Shown: positions 19,890 to 32,000 of the stretch, piece after piece
Position numbering within the stretch: the stretch's first letter is position 1
Layout: the number at the start of each line of letters is the position of its first letter
Assembly (NCBI GenBank): GCA_001986395.2
Contig: MQVO02000002.1
Location: 620,001 to 684,000 of the forward strand
Origin: Irpex lacteus
Taxonomy: Eukaryota > Basidiomycota > Agaricomycetes > Polyporales > Irpicaceae
Direction of reading: 5' to 3'
DNA length: 64,000 nt
The notes under the pieces: generated by a model
Told to the model about the DNA's origin: nothing
What the model saw: only the letters and a program-made list of their open reading frames with translations
The model's database searches: none
Program-made: the position numbers and the translations under genes

Positions 19890-22817
19890 ATGCTCTCGTC
19901 TGCTGTTCTCGTCTTTTCAGCTTTTGCCGCCACACACGCTTTCGTCCATAATGTACAAGTTAGCGACCATAACGGTAACCTTGTGTACACGCCTCCTGTC
20001 ACGGTATGCACCCGTACTTCTTTTACTCGTCAGCGTTCTTAACTTTGACATCCAGATTGCTAAAGCTGGAGACTTCGTGAACTTTGTCTTTTCACCGAAG
20101 AACCACACTGTCACCCAGTCTAGTTTTGACGATCCCTGTACGCCTCTTCAGAATGGGTTTAATTCTGGCTTGTGAGTAGTATGCCTGATGACGCGTCTTT
20201 AAAAGCCTCTAATGATACAAACTCCCTCCGATAGTCGACCAGTTGCTGCTAATCTTACGACTGACTTCCCTGTCTTCACCATCCCTGTTCTTGATGTACG
20301 TTTACCTGCTGAGCATTGAAACTCGTATACTCACAGTATTTCTAGTCGAAGCCGATATGGTTTCATTGTGAGCAAGGCGCGGGAACTAATGCCAGCCATT
20401 GTGGCAAGGGAATGGTCGGTGCCATTAACCCGACCGCTGACAAGACCTTCGACGCTTTCAGGCAAAAGGCTCTCGCTTCGTTACAGAACGACACTTCCAC
20501 CTCATCCTCCAAGCATTACTCTGGCACCAATCACAGTGTCACTGTAAGCAACGAGAATGGTACTCTGGCCTTCTTCCCTCCCATCACCGTAAGCCTTTCG
20601 TTCTGTTATTCTCTTACATGCAAACTCACTATCCTCTCACAGAATGCCAAGATAGGAGACAATCTTATTTTCAACTTCTTCCCCAAGAATCATACAGTCA
20701 CTCAGTCTTCGTTTGATGATCCTTGCTCGCCTCTACAATACGGCTTCAACTCTGGCTTGTGAGTGTCCGGATATCCTTCGTATCCGAACAGCTGTTGAAC
20801 ATAGACCGTCTTGCCTTCGACTTCTGCCAGTGAACCAGTGGACCCTCAGTCTAACTCTCCCCACCCGACCTTTGTCCTCACTGTGAAGACTACCGACCCG
20901 ATCTGGTTCTATTGCCAGCAAGGCGCGAACACCAACGCCTCGCACTGTGGGAAGGGCATGGTCGGGGCTGTGAACACAGACCAAAGCAAATTTGACCAGT
21001 TCAAGCAGAAGGCCCTCGCCATTGGCGCGTCGTTGAGCGGCAATAGCACGACTGCACCCACGATTCACCAAGTCTCGGTGAGCAATGCCGGCGGTAATCT
21101 GACATATACACCCCCTGTTACCGTAAGTCGGGACAGTATCTCTTGCGATGCAGCCTTTCAACCTGTGCTCAACATTCAATGCTATAGTACGCTAAGCCTG
21201 GTGAAATCGTTAGATTCACGTTCTTCCCAAAGAATGACACCGTTAGCCAGTCCTCCTTCGACAACCCGTGCTCTCCGCTCGCCTATGGCCTCACCTCCGG
21301 CTTGTAAGCCCTGCTATACTGATATGTAGACCCGCGCTCACCGGATGTACGTCTATAGCCGTCCTGTTGGGTCCCTCACAGCAGTTGGGTCCGAGACGTT
21401 CGACATCACCGTCAAAGATGTACGTCGCACTGAACCTGGCGAAGCGATGTTGCTGACTGTTTACATCTCCCCAGGACATGCCTATTTGGTTCTACTGTCA
21501 ACAGGGCGCAAACACCAATGCTTCCCACTGTGGCAAGGGCATGGTTGGCACGATCAATCCAACAGCAGATAAGACGTTCGATGAATTCCGGCAGAAGGCC
21601 CTTGCTGTTGGCGCAGGTCTGGGCGCAACCAACTCTACTCCCACGGTTCATCAAGTGTTTGTTAGCAACTCCGGTGGAGACTTGGTTTATTCACCTCCGG
21701 TCACTGTGAGTAACGACATGATTTGTTGTGTGACTTTATCTAATGTTTTCGTTTATCAGTACGCGAAGCCCGGAGAAGTCGTGAAGTTCACATTCTTCCC
21801 GAAGAACCACACTGTCAGCCAATCTTCCTTCGACAGCCCGTGTTCTCCTCTCAATGATGGCTTCACTTCTGGCTTGTAAGCTCATCCACATTGCATACGG
21901 AGGACCTTCGCTCACGTTTTCACGTTCTCAGCCGACCTGTTGGATCACTCGCCGCTGTTGGGACTGAGAATTTCGAGATCACTGTCAAGGATGTGAGTTA
22001 TGACTCACATTGCGAAACACCCATACTAATGCAATATCTCTTAGGACAAGCCTATCTGGTTCTATTGTCAACAGGGAGCCAACACCAACGCATCTCACTG
22101 TGGCAAGGGCATGGTTGGCGCCATCAACCCAACTGCCGACAAGACTTTCGACGAGTTCCGACAGAAAGCTCTTGCAGTTGGTGCTTCACTGAGCGGGAAC
22201 AGCTCCACTGCGCCAGTGTATCACGAGGTTCAGGTTGGTGGACAGGGGGGCGCTCTCGTCTATGTCCCTTCCGTCGTCGTAAGTGCAACATTATCTCTTC
22301 TTCCATAAGTCCTCCAATGACTCATGTGAATATTGATCATCTAGGAAGCTAAACCAGGCGACTTCGTGAGATTCACCTTTAACCCTAAGAATCACACTGT
22401 TACACAATCCTCGTTCGATCAACCTTGCAACAAGATCCAGTACGGTATCGACTCTGGCTTGTGAGTGGTGTACTCGTGTCCGTCATAAGATTTCCCAGTG
22501 GCTGAAGAATGCTTTCTCTTATAGCCACCCTGTTACACCGAACTCGTACGGAGCACCCTCGGTATTCACCATTCCGGTTACCGATGTATGTTTTCACCTT
22601 TATGACATGTGCCACTTGAGGCTAACTATTCTCCTTGGTAAAGACCTCGCCTAAATGGTTCTATTGTGCCCAGGGCGCGGGTACCAATGCGTCACACTGC
22701 GGACAGGGCATGGTGTTCGCCATCAATCCAACAGCCGATAAGACCTTTGCCGCATTCCGCACGAAGGCCCTTGCAGTTGGCGCATCGCTCGGTTCACTTA
22801 GACCAATCCCACTGTAA
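19890..22817 (+). CDS. Secreted protein with five tandem cupredoxin domains
   Basis: Fifteen exons splice in phase to 703 residues: 19890-20003, 20056-20171, 20235-20295, 20346-20588, 20643-20758, 20831-21122, 21188-21303, 21359-21419, 21475-21705, 21760-21875, 21932-21992, 22045-22278, 22345-22460, 22525-22585 and 22644-22817. A signal peptide (MLSSAVLVFSAFAATHA) leads into five plastocyanin-like units, each with the copper ligands His in KNHTV, Cys in WFYC, His in ASHCG and Met in KGMV. Unit 3 has KNDTV, so one His ligand is lost. Exon sizes repeat as 116, 61 and about 234, showing duplication of an exon cassette. One intron is missing in unit 2. No GPI-type tail is seen. Fungal relatives are usually single-domain surface or secreted proteins. 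Confidence 0.88.
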
Positions 22818-24038
22818 TGAGAGGACTGACTGTTGAGCGCTCATTGTTTGGCAGTTGAGTTGAAGTTGTGTGGTAGTATGCTTCGTTGATCTCCATCGGA
22901 CTCTTCTGGACATTGTTTAACTTAGTCCCTCCTTAGATTAGATATTTCTGAGCCGGATTTAGCAGACATCGGTGAATGTTGTACTACCGCGGGCTGACTA
23001 ATATCATAGGCATGTGCTAGTGAGCGTAACGGAAACAGGAACCGTATGCTAAGCTCCTGGTTTATCCCACAGAATTCTTTACGAGAGATCGAGACATGAA
23101 GCGTAAATATTGTGATATCAAGAAGCATGCCAGCCCATGTAACCAACCATAGCTAGTATAACAGCCAGTAAGCATGTCAGGACGATCTTATGAAGTTGAT
23201 AGTCAGTGTGTTTGCGCTGAAGTAGGATGTCCCACTAGCGACCGAGGATGTCGCGAATTTGAGGTCAATGAGTGCGTACTTAGAGTGTGTCATTGACTAC
23301 TATAATTATGGTCATCGCTCTTTAAGCTTTAGTAGTGGTGCATCTCTGCTGGAAGCGGCAGAGCCTCGGCGCGCAAGGCGCTAATGGTAGTGGGCTTTCA
23401 TTCGTACGTACTACTACCATATGCATGAGTCTTGAGCATTACATACGTTGCTCGACATCGATTCCCTGTGAGCCTTCTATTCCATACACTATCTTGCATT
23501 GACATGGAACGTTGCACAGGAGTATTCCCTCAAACCCCTCAATAGAAGTTCTACATATGATAACTTGAACTTCTCCGACGTCACCGCCCGCGCTGGATCG
23601 TATGCACTATGCTCAATCAATGGCTCTCGAGGATATCATGATAACGGTGTGCGATATGAAGGTATGGCTCTGCTGTATCTCACGACCCACTATACAATCT
23701 GTTGCGTGTTGCGCAATACCACAGTTACGCTGATAATCAGGTTCTTGTCCACGCAGATATAACAGCATCTTGATGAAGTCATCGGTATTTACAGCTGCGA
23801 CTACGTGGACCTAACACTTACGAACACATCTCTTCAAGCTTTCACGTCAACGCGCATGCTTCTGGCATTCGAAGTACCATCTAGGTGCGGTAGCTACGGA
23901 GTTCGTTGACCTTGCTGCTTAACGTTTCTCAACAACGGCTGCATACACGCGATGTTCGTTCTACGTTATATATATTAAGCTCATACACCCCTGCACTCCT
24001 TTGACTTAGGCCCCAGCCGCTCAGCACCCTCTCTAACA
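22818..24038. other. Intergenic, no gene seen
   Basis: About 1.2 kb without a supportable gene. A TTATATATATTA element at 23966-23977 lies about 65 bases before the next start codon and is the likely TATA box of the 24039 gene. Confidence 0.45.
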
Positions 24039-25559
24039 ATGTCGACAGCGGTTAACACAGCAGCGGTCATCTCCAGTTTTCACCAGCTATCGGTCACCGC
24101 CGTCATTTTCTGCTCTCTGAGTTCTTTGTTTAGTAAGTCGGAAATTCAAGCGCACCACACACACCATGAACTTGTTTGTATTTTTTTCGAAGGTGTTTAC
24201 TTGGTGTTATTTGCCTTTGCTATATGGGCCACGTATCGGCGCAACAATGTGGCTCAGCGACGTCTCAGGATTGTGACTATTGTGATGTACGCAACTTTTC
24301 TTGCAGTTAATAGATTGACACACTGAATCTACTCACTGCAGGTTTCTGACTCTGGCCATGCACTACACATGTCGAGCGGTTGAATTCGGTAGAGCAAGAT
24401 TGTTGACACCACCATCCGATGAACAACGGCTTGTAGATATCCCCCTGCTTTTTCTCTCCACGTAAGCCTGCTTGATTTTTGAACATCTGTCAAATTACTA
24501 ATGTTGTATTACGGCATAGACTGGCCACAACAGTCGCGGTGAGCGGTAGTCCTGAGCTATGCACCTTGTACTCTCAGCTAACTCGAATGATAACACTCAG
24601 TGCGCCATCTCGGATGGTCTGCTGGCATGGCGGTTTTACAACGTGTTCGAGCGACGTCGATGGGCGCTGTATGTTCCTGGTGCTGCTGTAGTCATCAATT
24701 TCTGTGAGTGCACGTGGATAGGACCTATAGAAAGTTGTTACTAATGCTACAGCGTCCAGTATTTGGCTTTGCCGAAGACTGTCTGTTCCTGTCCTTTTAT
24801 CACAGTTCCGAGGAATATTCGCGCATGGAACTCTACTCCTTCAAGATGAATATCGCTTGGGCATGGGCCACTTTTGCCATCAACAGCGTCATGACTGTCG
24901 CCATCATGTCGAAGATCTTGTCAGTTTGAGGGCGCTTTTGCTGCTCCAGACTAACACTGACAATAGTTTTCTCATATTATACAGGCTGGTGTCTCGCTCT
25001 AGTGCACAGTACGCTATCAACCAGCGACGTGTTAAACACAGCGTGGTTCTCGAGGCCATCTGTGAATCTGCACTGGTCACATGGATTGGGGTTATACTCC
25101 TCGAGATCGCCGAGTTGGCGCCAACGAAGGGCCATGTCAACGTGAGGATGCTTCAACTTTTCGGTGATCATGCCTTTACTTATGATGGAACACAGAACCA
25201 CTTGAATTTCGGCTATGTCATTGACTGCATACTTCCTATTTTCTTCGTAAGTTCGGTCATCGCTCTGCAAAAGTGAACAGTGTTGAAATAGCCTTAACGC
25301 TTCGCTTTAGGGGATATCACAATGCTTGATCACTGCCCGTCTTGGATTTGCTGGTGCCATCACTGGCAGCACCAAGCAAACGTCCAACGTACACGTTTCG
25401 ACCTTTGTCTGCAACGCCTCCGGGTCGTCTGGCAGTAGTGTGCGCGAAAACCAGGCAAAACCAGCAACGCTCTCTGAAGACTCGGACACAATGTCTATTG
25501 ATGGGGGGTCTGACTTTGGTGATAATGGTACCAAGAAGGAGATAGCACACGCTGTGTGA
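24039..25559 (+). CDS. Seven-helix membrane protein, paralogue A
   Basis: Nine exons, 24039-24132, 24193-24286, 24342-24461, 24520-24538, 24601-24703, 24760-24919, 24985-25141, 25196-25246 and 25311-25559, give 348 residues. About seven hydrophobic helices can be counted, ending with NFGYVIDCILPIFF and GISQCLITARLGFAG, then a polar Ser/Asp-rich cytosolic-type tail. Family marks are SDGLLAWRFYNVFERR, AWATFAINSVMT, ESALVTWIG and LAPTKGH. Exon 4 has only 19 bases and recurs in every paralogue. The family looks specific to mushrooms and relatives and recalls uncharacterised receptor-like proteins; no ligand or role is known to me. Confidence 0.8.
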
Positions 25560-26347
25560 CTCAATAGAACAATCATGATACTGTCTAAGTTAAATACTCG
25601 GAGCCGGGAACTGCTCTTCTTCCAAGATCCGAGGAGTATCCCGCATGGATTGAACAAACCGTGGGTTCCAGCTGTCTTATCAGTGGCACAGCCTGCCGTT
25701 ATCCTTGAGTGCCAATCGTAGCTGCTCTACTGAGGCCTCCCTGGCATTTCCAGGACCATCAGTGCGATGAATCCGGTCTTCTAATCGTATGTATTTCGTT
25801 GAAGACTAGGCCATGTATGATTGGTATGTCAAATTCATTTATGCACACTCTGATGCGTACTCTATTACAGCAGGACAGATTCGTGGATTCGTGAATGCGG
25901 CTAGGCTGTACTAAAGGTGATGTAGGAGCAACAAAATGCAATAAACTGCGATGCTCATAGGCCAAGATAGCTTCTTGTTTATACAGGTTAGGAGAAGATG
26001 ATGAATAGTGCATTGCGTCGTGATGATAAGGTAGGTCACATCTTTTTCTAACGATGCTTTCCCATAACCTTACGTCAAAGAACAAGCGTCAAGCTTGCAA
26101 GACTGGTCAGCAGATGATAAAGGAGCTGTTTTGGAGCTACTCTCGAATGGAACGTGTCTTGAGGAGGAGAGGTATGATTCTAAACTCTATCTTGGTTCCG
26201 TAAGCTGATATTATTGGCATGGCAGATGGTCAGCAACATCTAGGGTATTTGATGCAACAATGCTTTCGACTGTTTTAAGGCGAGCCTACGTGCTGGTGTA
26301 GCACATCGCTTGTAGCATACCGTGTCTCAGTGGCAAGCTCGCGAAAC
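25560..26347. other. Intergenic, no gene seen
   Basis: These 788 bases separate two tandem paralogues. Only short frames without motifs occur. Confidence 0.45.
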
Positions 26348-27860
26348 ATGCCTGCCCAGGATATGGCACCTTCTGTCGCCAGCTTTCATCTCCTCTCTAT
26401 TGCAGCCGTCATTTTCTCTGCTTTGAGTGCTTTATTTGGTGAGCTATATCATCCTATCCTCGCAACGTAATTCACTGCTTATATACTGGAATGAAAAGGT
26501 GTCTACTTGGTTCTTTTCGTGCTCGCTATCTGGGCGACATACAGACGAAAGGATGTGCCGCAGAAACGTCTTCGGATTGTGACCATTGTTTTGTGAGTGT
26601 TAAGAATGTGCTCCCGCGTATATAATTCTCAATATTATTTGAAGGTTTTTGACTTTAGTTGCCCATTATACCAGTCGAGCTGTACAATTCGGCCGTTCCA
26701 GGCTCATGGTAGCACCTCCCAGTGAACAACGTCTTGCGGATGTTCCATTGCTTTTTATTTCTACGTACGTCTCATCTGCCACTGTTTTCTGGTACAATAC
26801 CTGATAGTAATATATTTAGTTTCACTACCACGATCGCGGTGAGTAGAACCCGTAGATTTTCCCATACTCCTCGCTTCTCCGTCGGTTATTAAGCTGGCAG
26901 TCTTCCAGTGCTTCATCTCGGATGGGTTGCTCGCGTGGCGCTTCTACAACGTATTTGAACGGCGTTGGTGGGCCCTGTACATTCCTGCTGCCGCCGTTAC
27001 CATCAACTGCTGTGAGTGGCTGACGCCCTACGGAAAGTCGATTTCAAGAACCAGCTGATGAACCATGACTAGTATTCGGTGTGGGTGAAAACTGCCTATT
27101 TCTGTCATATTACCATGACACTGCGGAGTACACACACCTCGAACTCCTGTCCTTCAAGCTAAACATAGGATGGGGATGGGCCACTTTTGCGATCAATAGC
27201 GTGATGACCATCGCGATCACCACCAAAATCTTGTCGGTCTAATATATTACTGCGTTGACAGATGGTGTGGACTAATCCTTTTTCACGCTGCTAGGTTGGT
27301 CTGGCGCGCGAGCGGACAGTCTTCGTCTGGTCATCGTCGTATCTACTACAGCGTTGTCATAGAGGCGATTAGTGAATCTGCGCTTGTTACCTGGGTGGGT
27401 CTGGTACTTCTTGAGATTGCTAAGCTAGCCCCAACTAAAGGACATATCAGCGTAAGTACATACAAACATGTTGCACGAATATGGCGGCTGATTTGTATTT
27501 TTGTTTTAGGACGCGCTGAATTTCGGCTATGTCATAGGATGCATTCTCCCCATCTTTTTTGTGAGCGATAGTCACTTTCCAGATGAACTACTCCATTTTT
27601 GACCAACGTCTACGACACAGGGCATCTCGCAGTGTTTAATCACAGCCAGGTTAGGCTTTGCTGATGCGGGCCAGATGAAGACAACCAATGCGCAAATTTC
27701 TACTCTAAGGTTCAAATCTTTCAATAAGGACTCAACCACAATGTCAAGACAGATACCCGGCTGTGATAGTGCCACAGCAGACTCACTGGAAGCAACATCT
27801 ACGGATGTGAGTCGGGATATGACTGGGGAATTAGAGAAGGACGTGGGGAAGGCAGTGTGA
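26348..27860 (+). CDS. Seven-helix membrane protein, paralogue B
   Basis: Nine exons, 26348-26438, 26499-26592, 26645-26764, 26820-26838, 26909-27011, 27073-27232, 27295-27451, 27510-27560 and 27621-27860, give 344 residues. Exons 2 to 8 match paralogue A in size to the base, which shows recent tandem duplication. Segments shared with A include VYLVLF, SDGLLAWRFYNVFERR, FAINSVMT and LAPTKGH. The C-terminal tail is polar and ends ELEKDVGKAV. A second in-frame ATG at 26363 could be the start. Paralogue A lies 788 bases upstream in the same direction. Confidence 0.8.
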
Positions 27861-29056
27861 TAACGCAAAAGACGTACGAGTTAATTTATGCAATTCATCT
27901 GTGAAAGTCAGCTTCCGTAATAACATAATGCCTTCAGTGTAAGGTATTTATAACAGTGTACTCTCTCTCTCTATGCCTATCATTTCAACGAAAGAGTTGT
28001 ACAGCAGCTCATCTTTTATATGGTTGATGCATACCACTGTGCAAATGAGACTGTCGTAAAGAGTCGTTGCAAAGAATGGCAAGTGATGGTTTATTGCTCC
28101 GTCGTCTGTATCCCACATGAGTATCGTTGATCCCAAATCATAATATGATTGGTTGGCTCCGCGCCGAGCCCGCGGATGTTATAAAAACTAAAATTGCCTC
28201 AAAAGGAAATTGCCCCGGCAGTAGTTCGGCTTGATGCGTTTCACTTTCTTTCTCCAAGTTGCCACCTCATCGACTTTGCGTATCCACTACTCACCACCGC
28301 CCAACTCACGGCCGCCACTATTGCAAAAAATCTGCGCTTTTAAGGTCTCTATAATTACACCTCCTCAGTGGCGATTGGGATGCAGCAAATTCAGCACGCT
28401 CAGTCAAATCAGTCGAAAACTCGACGTAGCGACTGCGCACGGAAGCTCCATCAGTCCTCCGCTCCGCCTTCGACGCTACCTCATGCCCATAACAGATAGC
28501 CCTGCTTGCCGTTTAACACTGCTTAGTCACTTCGTCACAATTTTGTCTGCTCATTATTCCTCTATGCCTCCGCTCTGAGTCAAAACATGCGCGTGCCAGT
28601 GGTGTAAATCTACGAAGGACATCCACGGACTCCCGCTTCCACATGTCTTTGCTATATCCTGCAACAGAAGCACAATCGTCGGCGGAGGGACCTCCGACAA
28701 CCCATCTCTCTAAAGGATCAGTCGCCAACGGATGCAAATAAAATATGGGTTCCGTTTCTGCGCCGACAGCGCCTCTCAGGTCAGTATTACTATAAGGAGC
28801 AGGCCAATAAGCGTACGGTCGTCCGTTGTTCCTTCTTCACCTTTATCTGCTCGTCCGAAGTTATTTTTATGGACTCGACACCGTCAGTTCGCACGAAGTC
28901 GTACGAAGTTGCGGGGCTCCGCTGCTCTGATGTCATAGGCAACATAACGAGCGTTCGTGCTTCTGAGAGTGTATATAAGACCTAACGTTTTCTTGCTCTC
29001 AACAACACGGTCAACCGTGACAGTGATAACCTACCAGCACCAGCAACTGAACAAAC
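27861..29056. other. Intergenic, promoter of the FMN-enzyme gene
   Basis: About 1.2 kb without a recognisable gene. The right part holds the TATA box listed separately. Confidence 0.45.
28971..28979 (+). promoter_or_regulatory. TATA box of the FMN-enzyme gene
   Basis: GTATATAAG lies about 80 bases before the ATG at 29057, followed by a leader rich in CAACA, a common fungal 5' untranslated composition. Confidence 0.5.
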
Positions 29057-32000
29057 ATGGATCCGACGAACAAGCCCAAAGGTGCCTCTCCTCACTACTC
29101 GCTCTATCAGCGTGAAGTGTTCAGGCGCGGTGGAGAGCTCGGACAGCGTAAGTTCTGCCAACTACTAACATCGCTAATTCGCATTAACTTCCCTCTTTGC
29201 AGTACCATCCTTCTCCGTGCATCCCGAAGAGCTCCAGGAAAACACGAAGAAGAAACTCAACGACCGTGGGTACTTCTACGCCAACTCCAACGCCGGCTTA
29301 GGCTGGACGGACAGAGCGAACCGGTGAGTGCTGCCCCCTTCTCTGCCAATTTTTAGTCGACCGGGTTGCTGATAATACTATGCAGTGAGGCGTTTTACAA
29401 GTGGCGAATCATTCCTCGTGCCCTGGTCGACACCAACACGCGAGACTTGACCAGTACGTCTCACTTCTTGAACCCGTACCGCCATCATCTGGAACTTTCC
29501 CACGCTATATTCACTGCTTCCCTCGCCACCACCCCGCCTTCCTCTTCCCCCTCGTGTTCTTCATATATCACAGTTCTCACCTCTACAACTTCCTAACACA
29601 CGTGAATAACCACCCGCAAGAATCTCGCCTCTAATCAAACCTAGTCTCCCACAACTATCAACCCATGACAGAACCTTCCCACAGTGAAGGTGGACCACCT
29701 CCCGGTTTCCGGGAGGCCAGTCCCATGAGCGACATGTACCTCACCCCACCTCCACGTGCACAAGACCTTTCCATGGACCTTGTGCAGCCTCAACATGCTC
29801 AGGCCCCCCAGGATGTCATCCCTCTGGCATCTCACTCTGCTGCCTCGCTCGCCCCGCCCAACCACATTCCCCAGATTCCATCAGTTTCCGCCGGTCCCGA
29901 CGCCTTTGTGGCGTCTGGCGCTGAGGCGGATCAAGAACTTTTCGGCCCGGAACCCGACGATCAAGACAACACTCCCATGGACGACGATTACACGCCTCCG
30001 TTCACCGTTCACGTCAACTACGGCAACATCGAGCAAGTTAACGAATCCCTCCCCGTCTTCGCGGCGTCCCTTTCTACCCTCGCCGCCTACCTCACTGAAC
30101 CCATCGTCGTGCAACGCATCCGCGACCTTGCAAGGGAACCCGACCACTTCGATAATACTGTAACCCCGATCTACAACAACCTTCGCAGCCTCCTCAACCA
30201 ATGGAACAACATCCTCGACAGAGATGTCCGCATCAGCCGGCCTCTCACCGCCCCACTTCGTCCGCAGCAAGCTTCAAGTAATACTGTGGCCCCACCTAGT
30301 ACGTCCGCATCCACTGTTACACATCGCCCAGCCCCTCCTGCCCCCACGATCGTCCCCACCCCCTCAGTCCCACGCAAGCTGAAAGTTGGGGGTGCACCTG
30401 CTCACTACACCGTCCAGACGACCCTACCCTTTGTCCCGATACAACCCGCCCCTCCTCCCATTCCCGTGGCCACACGCCCTCCCCCAACTTTTGCGCAAGC
30501 CGTCAAGTCCAACCCCAAAAATGCTGTACTCGACGCGGCAAAAATGCTAGCGTCCATGATGCCGGACGCTCCCGCTGCCACAGTCTTCGACATGGCATCT
30601 CGCATGGCACCTTCTCGCCCTGCAAATCGTGCCGTCGTGAAGCATGCGCCTCGCGACGCTTCGAAGGTTATCACGGTTAAACCCATTGAAGGCACGTCTG
30701 TCACCGTCTCTCAAATTCCTAACGATAAGAAACTCCTCAGTGCCTTCTCAATCATGTACGAAGAGGCCAAGCTCGACGGGCGTGTGCCCGAAGACGCGCC
30801 TGACGTACTCTTCGTTCGGTGGATGAATCAAACACTCCACGTCCAATTCCGTGCATCCCCTCCCGATGGTACAGAAAATATCATCGAATCTTTCTGGCGA
30901 GCCTGCCCTGGCCTCTCGTCTGCTCAACCTGCCATCTCCAAGTTCCGCTTCCGAAATGGAGTCTTATACCGGCGCGTACCTTTCTCTGACCCCGCCAACG
31001 CTAACTCTTCTGCATCCCTTGCAGACATCAAGTCACAGCTGCTATCCCAGCCCGCATGGGAAGGCATCACAATTATTGGTAACCCTCGTGTCCAGATGAC
31101 TGAGGGTTCCACCTTCGGCAACGTCTTTGTGGACTTCCATGACAGTTCAACTTCCCGCTGCATGAGGCAGGTCATGCGGCAAGTTGTCTACATCAACAGC
31201 ACGATTTGTCGTGCTGTTCAGGCACACAACTTCCGCCCGGCTGTCCCACGCTGTGCTATCTGCCAACGCTGGGGACACTCTTCGCAAATCTGTCGCTCAC
31301 CGGTTGTCCGGTGCCCAATATGTGCTCAAGCCCACGATGAGCGCGACCACGATCAGCAAGCCGCTCACGCACCCACTAAGTGTTTCAATTGTGGAGAAGC
31401 ACATCGCGCTGACTCCCCATCCTGCTCCTTCTTCCAGAACCGCCGGGACCGGGAATGGATCCAAAACCATCAGCCCTCTTCGCAAACCCAACGCACCATC
31501 CCATTCATCGACCTGCGCCAGCGTGAGAAAGCCAGGCGCAACACTCGAATCGGCATGGGCCGTATCACGTCATGAGCATTCCTGCCCCGCCTCAGTACAA
31601 TCCTGACGTGTTTCGCGTCGTCTCGTTTAACGCGAATCACACTCCCAATAACACCGCTGCGATCCTTCAACACTTCGTCTCAGTAGACGCAATCTTCATC
31701 CAAGAACCTTCCTACTCTGTCCTCAAGCGTGTACCATCGCCCACAAACCCCGATGGTGACGAGTTCTTTGGAACTCAAGCCCAATCAGCTGACTGGCTAC
31801 TCCTAGAAGTACGTGACCTACAACAAGCTCGAGTTGCGTGCTATGTCAACCGTCGTTGGAGCGGTGCGAATCCTCGCACCCGACATGACATCATCTCACA
31901 CCCTCATCTTCTCTGTTTCTCGCTCATGTTCGGTACAACTGAGCGATTCTTCCTCAATGTTTACAGCCACCCAGACAATCATGCGAGCACCAAGGCCCTC

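Noticed and set aside
23499..23762. 87-codon plus-strand frame
   Set aside because: Short, no homology-like motif, no splice context.
25326..25657. Overlapping frames on both strands
   Set aside because: They are shadows of exon 9 of paralogue A.
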